Positions 57,566 to 64,000 of a stretch of DNA of 64,000 nucleotides are shown in pieces. Origin of the DNA: Tigriopus japonicus (taxonomy: Eukaryota; Arthropoda; Copepoda; Harpacticoida; Harpacticidae); the NCBI GenBank assembly GCA_010645155.1, contig CM021315.1, positions 3,646,612 to 3,710,611 on the forward strand, given 5' to 3'. How positions within the stretch are numbered: position 1 is the first letter of the stretch; each line of letters begins with the position of its first letter. Both the position numbers and the translations under genes were made by a program. The notes under the pieces are model-generated. The model did not search any database. It saw only the letters and a list, made by a program, of their open reading frames with translations, and had not been told where the DNA came from.

Positions 57566-59445
57566 ATATCAGTTTCAACGCAATCAATCCTCAGCGTGCC
57601 AGTAGCATTGTGTACTTCCAACTTCTGAAATGGCTTATCCATTAACCCAATCCTTTTCAATAAAGCTTCACTGGCAAAAGAAGTATCGGAACCTTCATCG
57701 ATGAGTGCGTACGTAATCACGTCTCCCTTTGGTCCACGACAACTGATTGGAATAATGCCAAGAACGTAGTTGGAACGTCCCTTTGCATTTTGCACGACAG
57801 CTTCAGGCGCGCTTGTTGAAGATTGATTTTCGACTCCTAACTCATTCTGTTCAACCTTGGAAATTCTGGAACCATGGAGAAGTGGATGATGAACATAAGC
57901 ACAATTTGGCTCGCCACATCGTACTTTGGAACGACAATCTGGACGAGAATGTCCTTTTCCAAGACATCTAAAGCAAAGAAACTTCTCCCTTACGAACCTC
58001 ATTCGTTCCATGACGGAGATTCTCTTGAATTGAGGACAAAACACGATTGCATGATCACGAGAGCAAAAGTGGCACCTCTTGACATTTTGAGTTTCAGTTG
58101 TAATGTTGTTTGATGTCGAGGACACAAACTTCTTGGGTTGATTTGACTTTGATCCTGCTTCTTGGAGTGCTAATTTGTGACGATTATCCCTGTGTACTGC
58201 CCGAAGAAGCCAAGCACAGAATTCAGTTTCTCTCCCATGAGATGGTAAACTTCTGGAAAAATCATACCAGGAATTGAAATTGTCTTTATCCAACTTGCCT
58301 TCCAACACACGAACGATGTATGCTAAAGACCCATCACCGATGGAACGATGCTTCTTAATGGTAAAGAGATGTCCTTGAACCTTGGCGGCAAAATCAGCAA
58401 GGCTCTCTGAATCTCCTGATTTCACGTTGGGCAATTTCTCCAAGGTACGTTGATGAGCGTCCACGACTAAATCTTGGTCCCCATAGACTTGACGAAGAGT
58501 TTTAAGGGCTGCAATATAGTCGTGGTCAGAATTATCAAAACCAGCTATAAATGCACGTGGTCTTTCTCCCAACGATGCTCTTAGAAGACCCATCTTTTCG
58601 GGGGTGGTCTTCGACGTATTATGTACCAATGCTTGAAACATGTTACTCCACTCGGTAAATTGAAGAATGTCGCCATTGAAATGAGGCTTCTTTACATCAA
58701 TGGTAGCCTTTCCCCCTCTGTAACGACCAAATCCGACCGTTGGATTATTCATCCAGTCCTGTCCACACAGATTTTCCTGGTGGACTTCATGGGTAACGAA
58801 ATTCCGATCAAATCGATGAACGGGCTCTTCTCGGACAATTGCACCTGAATTAGGATGGTTATGATTTGTTTCTTCATTCCCATCAAAGAAATTTCGAGAC
58901 AATTCCTCATCCACAAAATCAACAGCACGACTTCCCAATTCCAGACGTTCCAAGTGAGCTTGCGACATCCTCTCTTCATTTCTGGCTCGTTCCAGATTGA
59001 CTTCAGCGATTTTAACTGCCCGTGTGGCTTCGCTGGAGGTCTCTTGAAGACGACGACGTTCCTCTTCCCGTTGTTGTTGAAGATTTTGTTCTTGACTTCC
59101 AAAAATAGTGCTTGGCTCAGCTATTCTGGCCTCAACATGCTCTTGGACCAGAGCTACGTATTTCAAGACCCGATTGGTCTCATCCTCTAACTTTTGCTCC
59201 ATTTTATCTCGTTCCTTTTCCTCCGTAACATGATCGAGGTACACTTTGATCAACGAGGTCAATTCCTCCAACGTCTTACTCAGTCGGTTGGCGAGAGCTT
59301 TCAACCCGGTACGAGACACAGGTGGAACAGCGACCAGATCCTTTTCAAGATTCGAAATTTGTCTCGTAATGGAACGCTTTCGTCCAGAGATGTCTAACTG
59401 GCATCCTACTGGATCAAAAAAGGAGCTTTCCTGTGCGGTTGCCAT
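57562..59445 (-). CDS. gag: BEL/Pao gag and start of aspartic protease
   Basis: 627 codons from the first ATG (59445; an in-frame TTG upstream is not a eukaryotic start). There is a coiled-coil rich in E/R/Q at about 55-165, the Pao gag capsid-like region (DUF1759 type, about 250-410, from KKPHFNGDILQFTEW), and cysteine-rich knuckles (CHFCSRDHAIVFC; CFRCLGKGHSRPDC; CGEPNCAYVHH) at about 458-520. The protease active site ALIDEGSDTSF lies at about 580-590. The frame stops about 45 residues past the active site, before the protease flap, and pol resumes one frame over. Most BEL elements have one continuous gag-pol frame, so this is either a recent one-base indel or a re-initiation/frameshift junction. 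Confidence 0.93.
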   Translation of the reverse strand: MATAQESSFFDPVGCQLDISGRKRSITRQISNLEKDLVAVPPVSRTGLKALANRLSKTLEELTSLIKVYLDHVTEEKERDKMEQKLEDETNRVLKYVALVQEHVEARIAEPSTIFGSQEQNLQQQREEERRRLQETSSEATRAVKIAEVNLERARNEERMSQAHLERLELGSRAVDFVDEELSRNFFDGNEETNHNHPNSGAIVREEPVHRFDRNFVTHEVHQENLCGQDWMNNPTVGFGRYRGGKATIDVKKPHFNGDILQFTEWSNMFQALVHNTSKTTPEKMGLLRASLGERPRAFIAGFDNSDHDYIAALKTLRQVYGDQDLVVDAHQRTLEKLPNVKSGDSESLADFAAKVQGHLFTIKKHRSIGDGSLAYIVRVLEGKLDKDNFNSWYDFSRSLPSHGRETEFCAWLLRAVHRDNRHKLALQEAGSKSNQPKKFVSSTSNNITTETQNVKRCHFCSRDHAIVFCPQFKRISVMERMRFVREKFLCFRCLGKGHSRPDCRSKVRCGEPNCAYVHHPLLHGSRISKVEQNELGVENQSSTSAPEAVVQNAKGRSNYVLGIIPISCRGPKGDVITYALIDEGSDTSFASEALLKRIGLMDKPFQKLEVHNATGTLRIDCVETDI

Positions 59446-59546
59446 ATGCTTTGATTCACTCAAAACTCCACGGATGACGTTTGGATGACCTTTGAGAACA
59501 CTTGCAAGTCCCGGTTGGAATGTTGGACGATCTCGAAGATGAAAGA

Positions 59547-59563
59547 TCCGGCTCGAAGGACCA
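59547..59563 (-). promoter_or_regulatory. Primer binding site, tRNA-Tyr
   Basis: The plus strand reads TCCGGCTCGAAGGACCA, identical to the 3' end of eukaryotic tRNA-Tyr including CCA, five bases inside the 5' LTR. It would prime minus-strand synthesis. Confidence 0.85.
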
Positions 59564-59568
59564 AATAA

Positions 59569-59826
59569 TGTCGTGAAGATTTCTCCTCACCGAGTGTTCG
59601 TTGTCTCACGACCTTTCACACTTTCGAGAGTTTAAGATAAAAACTGTATTTTCAGCAATAATGGCACAGCACCAAAAAACATACGATCACGTCATTCTCG
59701 AATTCTCCACGTACTATCAAAAAACTAGTTCTCATGAAACATGCCCTAATTGCCCGCAAACATATTGGGCTGGACGAGCAACACAAAAACGAAGAGAAGA
59801 AATAGATTGGAAATATCGTCGGAAAA
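59569..59826 (-). repeat. 5' LTR of the BEL element
   Basis: 258 bp. Its outer end is TTTTCC where the 3' LTR has TGTTCC, a change in the conserved TG dinucleotide. It should carry the promoter; I identify no exact TATA box. Confidence 0.92.
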
Positions 59827-60498
59827 GTACCCTTGTCCTATTTTCCCGCCATCTTAAGGCGTCTACTGACCTGAACTTTTCAACATTCAAAAGTATTATT
59901 TTTTTCGAACAAAAAAAAACCGAGCCCAAATATACAAGATATTTTTGCGTTTTATGGCCAATTAATATTTCAATGGTTTTCGTTTGCCATTTTCCGAGCT
60001 TGTGTGGCTTAGTAATTTGACGGAAATATCCATCATTTTTTTGTTCTATTTCTTCAATGTTGTTCATAAGTAATTTTCAAGTCCAAGATCAAATGTTTTT
60101 CAGCGTATTCAACGTGAAAAAGAATTGAATTAGTTGCCAAAGTGTACACGACAAAAGGATGTAATTACTTCAAAGTAATCATAAAGGAAGATATTTCGCG
60201 TTGTAAGTGTTTGCTTTTGAAACAAAGGTCTGATCAGATATACCAGAAAATTTCGGCCAAATAATCCTTAACTAGGTAAATTGGAAATTAAGAAATGCCA
60301 TTTCCAATCAAATCTATGTTCACAAAAAGAGTATCTAATAAATGAAGTGTACGGTCAAAACTGGATATCTTGTAAAACCATTGGATATAAGAACGCAGAA
60401 ATCTTTAGATATGACTACTGCTGTGTTTTGAAGGACAACTAGCACCTGTCAATGGGAAAAGTTGCGTGAGAAATCGTTGAATATCTTGGACATTTTGA

Positions 60499-60584
60499 GT
60501 ATTGGCTCAAAATGTTCAAAGACAACTCAACTGTAACACAAGTATTGGCTCAATATGTTCAAAGACGACTGAACTGTAACACAA
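60499..60584. repeat. 43-bp tandem duplication
   Basis: GTATTGGCTCAAAATGTTCA, then AAGACAACTCAACTGTAACA and CAA, occurs twice in direct succession with two differences. The rest of 59900-60860 is intron without recognised content. Confidence 0.85.
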
Positions 60585-60865
60585 GATTCTTGTTTGGACA
60601 TACTGAATCATCAGATGTGACTGAAAACTCTGAAATAGCAACCAGTAATTTGTCCTTCAAAATGAAACACTTGTCCAGCGTAGTATATGGCATTTATGCA
60701 TATCTGTGTATAAGAATGACTCGCAAGTTAAGAAAAAAAATTGTTCACTGAAAAGTACATTAGTATAAAGCAGCCCTAAAAAACTCTCGATATCAGAATA
60801 AGATCACTTACGATTTCAATAAATGTCTTACATAGTGAATAAAACATTTCAAATAATTTACTCAC

Positions 60866-61055
60866 TTTTGGGGGCATCAGAGTGATCTGGCAGAGTCAGT
60901 TGAACGCAACGAGTTTGATCAGGAATGGGCATTGCAACCTCACCCATGAGAAAAGTTTCTGAAGAAGTCGAGCCATCCTCAGCCTCAATTAGTCTCAGTA
61001 ACCAAGAGTGAACCGGATTCAAAAAGAAGAGTAGGAAGGACAAGTTGTGAGGCAT
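60866..61055 (-). CDS. Exon 1 of gene 1: signal peptide and N-terminal module
   Basis: Start taken at ATG 61055-61053 (A at -3). The encoded MPHNLSFLLFFLNPVHSWLL has a hydrophobic core fitting a signal peptide. The region after it contains SSETFLMGEVAMPIPDQTRC and ends DHSDAPK. The exon is 190 nt and ends AAAA before a strong GTGAGT donor in phase 1, as every other exon here requires. A loose similarity to gene 2 exon 1 (GS motif, one cysteine after an acidic D-Q/K-T/G stretch) supports the pairing. It could instead be an internal exon with its acceptor farther left in the frame; no better signal-peptide exon was found. Confidence 0.55.
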
Positions 61056-61600
61056 ACTTGCCAACACAATAATTGCAGCCAAAATGTGTTCCAATTACTT
61101 ATCCAGGAGAGGCTCTAAATTTTTCGCTTTGATTACGTAGCAGGGTTGGCAAAGTGTAGCAGCTAAAAAAGGAATGAGTTGCAAAGGTCTGGATTTGAAG
61201 GTCTTCTCTGATTTTCGAGTTCCTCAGGTCCCTCGTTTTGATTGGTCAACTAACACCTTAGCGCCAGCTTGACTTGATGCAGCGCATCTTTGAAGCTTTC
61301 ATCCCAAGAAAATTATCATTTGATGGCTTCTAAACCAGTTATTTTCAATGACTTCAAAATAAAGACTGAAGGGTCAGCAAAATTAAGAAAGTGGGACCCA
61401 AACAATTTTATGAAGTTTGAGACATAAGATTGGGTTGTCTTGGGGGGTAAACATGTGTTATGGGACGGGGGAAAAGAGAATACAATGTTGAACTTGTAGT
61501 TTTCCCGCTTCTTGATCAATACCAGTTCATACGTTAAAACAACAAAGGAGGCCACCTTCCAGCACAGGATAATACAAATAGTATTTATCCTTTTTCTGTA
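61056..61600. other. Upstream region of gene 1
   Basis: Presumed promoter and 5' UTR region. I find no convincing core promoter element. A 121-codon minus-strand frame (61681-61316) overlaps a MITE end and has no known domain. Confidence 0.4.
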
Positions 61601-61763
61601 ATAGAGGATTTTAAAACAAGTTGGAAAAATCAACCAATAGACGGCGTGAAAGAGGGGGCAAGTACTAAGCACTAAGCTCACAAGTCTTTTCTCTTTACTT
61701 GCCCAACCTTCCCCACTATCTATTGGCGTATTTTTTTAAAGCTTAGTTTAAAATCCTCTATAA
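61601..61763. mobile_element. Hairpin MITE, family N, intact copy
   Basis: Left arm TAGAGGATTTTAAAACAAG with CCAATAGACGGCG; right arm inverted TAGAGGATTTTAAACTAAGC with CCAATAGATAGTGG. 163 bp in all. The same family is split by the BEL element at 53.6/59.8 kb. Confidence 0.85.
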
Positions 61764-63395
61764 TGTGTTACTGATATTCACTTGGTGAAATGGAAAGTCC
61801 ACTCAGGTGTCTTCCTTGAACATACTTGGTCCAAAAGTCACTTGTGAGTGATTCATCATCGCTTGAAAATCCGCATGGCCATTCTTCAGCTATGTGTAGA
61901 GCATGGGGCAAATGGGAAAGAAAATTGTGTGAGTGTGGTCACTTTTGATCACGTTAGGAAGGACCTTTTTCACAGTTTTAAAAGATTTCTATCGTGGTAT
62001 GCTTTGGCAAAAATGCAATTACATAATGATATCAACAGCCAATTCCCTAAGTGGATATCAACAGCTGATTCCTTAAGTGAGGTGGAGTTCTGTTGGGGGA
62101 GAAATGAAAAAAAAAATGAAAAAAAAATTAGATAAATAAAAAAAATGGAATAAAATTCATTCAATGAATTTTTTAAACAAAATTGAGTCTGATTTTCTTC
62201 TTAATTATAATGCTCATTGCATTCAGAGTTGATATTTCACAAGCCTGAAATTGAATTCGGCATTTTTAGAAGACAAAATAAAATAAACCCTAGATAAGCA
62301 TTTTGCCACAATATCACCCCATCTTTTCCAGATATCCCCAGGTGGCCAAAAAGTTTTTTTTTACATTTTGCCATGCCTGTTCATAATAACTAAAAACAAT
62401 GAATAATTTCTCTCTTTGACCAAACAAGTACCTCTTTGCTATGAGCAAATAGCAATACTCATAACACAACTATTGTGCTATGAACCAATTGAGTTTTAAT
62501 ATATCTGCAAGACCATATGAAGAGAAAGGAAGGGATATGAAGCTGTTATGAGAATGAAAAGCACAGACCAAATAAGTGTTTGCAATATGATTCTTGGGTT
62601 CAAATTGGTAATAACATTGAAGTAGGTCGATCAAGGAGAGCAAACTTGTGACTATCAATAATGAAAAAAGGTACTAATACTTCTGAATTTGAATCAAATC
62701 CCCACCTTCTCTTGGATTTACGTAGAGCCTTTACGTACTCTTTGGATAGGATATTCATGTTTTGGGATTCTTATTGTCACAAGAACCGACTCCAGTCTGC
62801 AAATGTAATTTAATGCTGATCTAAAACTAATTCCGTGGTGGTGAGTATTCACTCAGACTGTTAACGCACTGTTTATTCCAATGCAAATTGCCCGTTTTTG
62901 CTCTAATAAATCAATTTTCCCAACAAATAAACACAAAAAGTAATCAGAGTTGGTCGCAGTATAAGCTATTTCAATTTATTGAATTTCAAATTTGATGAAG
63001 ACAAATAGTCAGTCCTATTTCCAACGAAAATAAGGAGAAAAACTGCTTTTAATTGTTAACATACACTAATTTACGGGTTTTTGGACAAAACAAATCATTT
63101 TCCCCCAACCAGTAATGTTCCCGGTAATGTCCTTTTGGAGTTTTGGCATGCTGAACCAAAACAGACACAAAAATATTTTGAAGGCATTTTCGATCCATCC
63201 CCAGTTACTTTCACTTCAATAAATACATAAACAGCAACAAAAATAAAATAACATATTTAATGTCTAAGTCTTCAAATTTGCCTTCAACTTTTAACATTTA
63301 TCTAAAACGAAGAACTACTCTTTTTTGACCAGTTGATAGATTCTCGCTTGAAAACAGCATGATGATTTATTCCAAGGTTGCGTGAATGTATTTAT
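61764..63395. other. Intergenic, nothing recognisable
   Basis: About 1.6 kb, with an A-rich microsatellite at 62100-62150. Short frames (for example 61848-62135 plus) show no known domain. Confidence 0.5.
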
Positions 63396-63425
63396 GGTTA
63401 ACCTAACCTAACCTGAACTAACCTA
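63396..63425. repeat. Short interstitial telomere-like repeat (CCTAA/TTAGG)
   Basis: TTAACCTAACCTAACCTGAA then CTAACCTAAT: three exact AACCT units and two degenerate ones. TTAGG is the arthropod telomere unit. Confidence 0.6.
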
Positions 63426-63581
63426 ATATTAACTTCAACTTCATTTATTCCTTTGAAAAAATACATTCCATTTATCAGAGTCATGTAACCTCAAAAAGTT
63501 CACATACGTTTTATAACTCAGAGTTGATACTGGATGTTTCCCAGATTGGCCATTATTTTGAATAATAGCGGATAACTATCC

Positions 63582-63617
63582 CTAACTAATAATATATCTA
63601 AATATATTATTAGTTAG
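63582..63617. repeat. Perfect AT-rich palindrome
   Basis: CTAACTAATAATATAT, 4-nt loop, ATATATTATTAGTTAG: 16-bp perfect arms. Confidence 0.85.
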
Positions 63618-63736
63618 TTAGTATTTATTTTATTATTTACTAATTTTTTTAAACAACCCCACGAAACTTTACACGCATACTTGAAACTCGCTTTATAAAA
63701 AATGTGTCATTGCAATGCATGTTCATGCAATGCATC

Positions 63737-64000
63737 AGGACTCAAAATGTTTAGTTCAGGACTTAGAGAAAGTCTACTCTTGGGTTGGCGAGAGTAACAT
63801 GGCTTGGAACGGGATGAAATTCCGCACAATGACGTATGGGACGTCCAAATTAGATGTTCCACTCAAAGACAATGGAGGTTGTGATATTGAGCAAGTATCG
63901 TCTATGAGGGATTTGGGAGTTGTTGTTCAAAATGATGGAAAGTTTGATGAGCATATCCAGTTGAAAGTGGGGAAGGCATTTCAAACATGTGGCTGGATCT
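63737..64000 (+). mobile_element. LINE copy C, 5' truncated, continues past the window
   Basis: The open frame encodes CLVQDLEKVYSWVGES, VSSMRDLGVVVQNDGK and VGKAFQTCGW, the region after YADD in the same LINE as copy B. Here the frame is intact where copy B has a frameshift. Confidence 0.88.

Larger units (their letters stand above)
53682..59826 (-). mobile_element. BEL/Pao LTR retrotransposon, nearly intact (6.1 kb)
   Basis: The 5-bp target duplication GTACC lies at 53677-53681 and 59827-59831. The LTRs of 258-259 bp (59569-59826 as 5' LTR, 53682-53940 as 3' LTR) differ at only two places: a 1-nt indel and one substitution in the terminal dinucleotide region. Just inside the 5' LTR is a primer binding site complementary to the tRNA-Tyr 3' end; just before the 3' LTR is a polypurine tract. 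Gag-protease and pol frames fill the interior. The insertion is in intron 1 of gene 1, same orientation. Confidence 0.95.
53577..59890. mobile_element. Small hairpin MITE (family N), copy split by the BEL element
   Basis: 53577-53681 matches the left part of the intact MITE at 61601-61763 (ATTTAAAACC, CCAATAGATGGTGTGAAAGA, AAGCTCACAGGAGTTTTC). After the BEL element, 59827 to about 59865 matches its right part (TGTCCTATTTTCCCGCC). The retrotransposon thus landed inside this MITE. Confidence 0.7.
46088..61055 (-). other. Gene 1 model: secreted TSP1 + VMO-I protein, complete
   Basis: Exons in transcription order: 61055-60866 (signal peptide), 52485-52315 (TSP1), 52252-52247 (microexon), 49549-49286 (VMO-I part 1), 46314-46088 (VMO-I part 2 and stop). 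The total is 858 nt, 285 codons plus stop, and all junctions are phase 1 with canonical splice sites. The predicted product is a small secreted protein: N-terminal module, one TSP1 repeat, a two-residue linker from the microexon, and a full three-repeat VMO-I domain. Intron 1 (8.4 kb) contains a young BEL/Pao retrotransposon in the same orientation. Gene 2 follows 12.8 kb downstream in the same orientation and is a paralogue. The exon 1 assignment is the least certain part. Confidence 0.78.

Overview
The window is nuclear DNA of an arthropod, most likely a crustacean such as a copepod. It is AT-rich, its real genes are split into short exons by long introns, and it holds a short CCTAA/TTAGG run of the arthropod telomere type. 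Transposable elements of nearly every class fill most of it. No species can be named from the sequence alone. Genes: I support two related genes, both on the minus strand and in tandem. Gene 1 (61055 to 46088) is complete as modelled: a signal-peptide exon, one thrombospondin type 1 (TSP1) exon, a 6-nt microexon, and two exons that together form a vitelline membrane outer layer protein 1 (VMO-I) domain. The spliced coding length is 858 nt (285 residues), in frame throughout. Gene 2 (33273 to beyond the left edge) has a signal-peptide exon, four TSP1 exons, the same 6-nt microexon and the first VMO-I exon; its last VMO-I exon should lie left of position 1. Every internal junction in both genes is phase 1, so exons can be added, lost or skipped without breaking the frame. 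Both products should be secreted, disulphide-rich, extracellular-matrix or egg/cuticle-coat type proteins. That role is inferred from the domains only. Layout, left to right: 0-7.3 kb is a transposon graveyard, with an AT-rich minisatellite, a three-deep nest of DNA elements, a LINE 3' end, a foldback element, a SINE fragment and two inverted-repeat elements. 7.3-33.3 kb is gene 2, its introns swollen by hAT-like elements, foldbacks, a GC-rich minisatellite, SINEs and several LINE fragments. 33.3-46 kb is intergenic and carries a LINE, a mariner, a second copy of the 952-bp inverted-repeat element and an 1078-bp hAT-like element. 46-61 kb is gene 1, with a nearly intact, very young BEL/Pao LTR retrotransposon in intron 1. 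61-64 kb holds small hairpins, telomere-like repeats and the start of another LINE copy. Most interesting: the duplicated 6-nt microexon, the new-looking TSP1 + VMO-I architecture, a SINE that shares its 3' hairpin tail with the local LINE, paralogous empty sites that date and delimit several transposons, and a set of long foldback elements with 9-10 bp target duplications.
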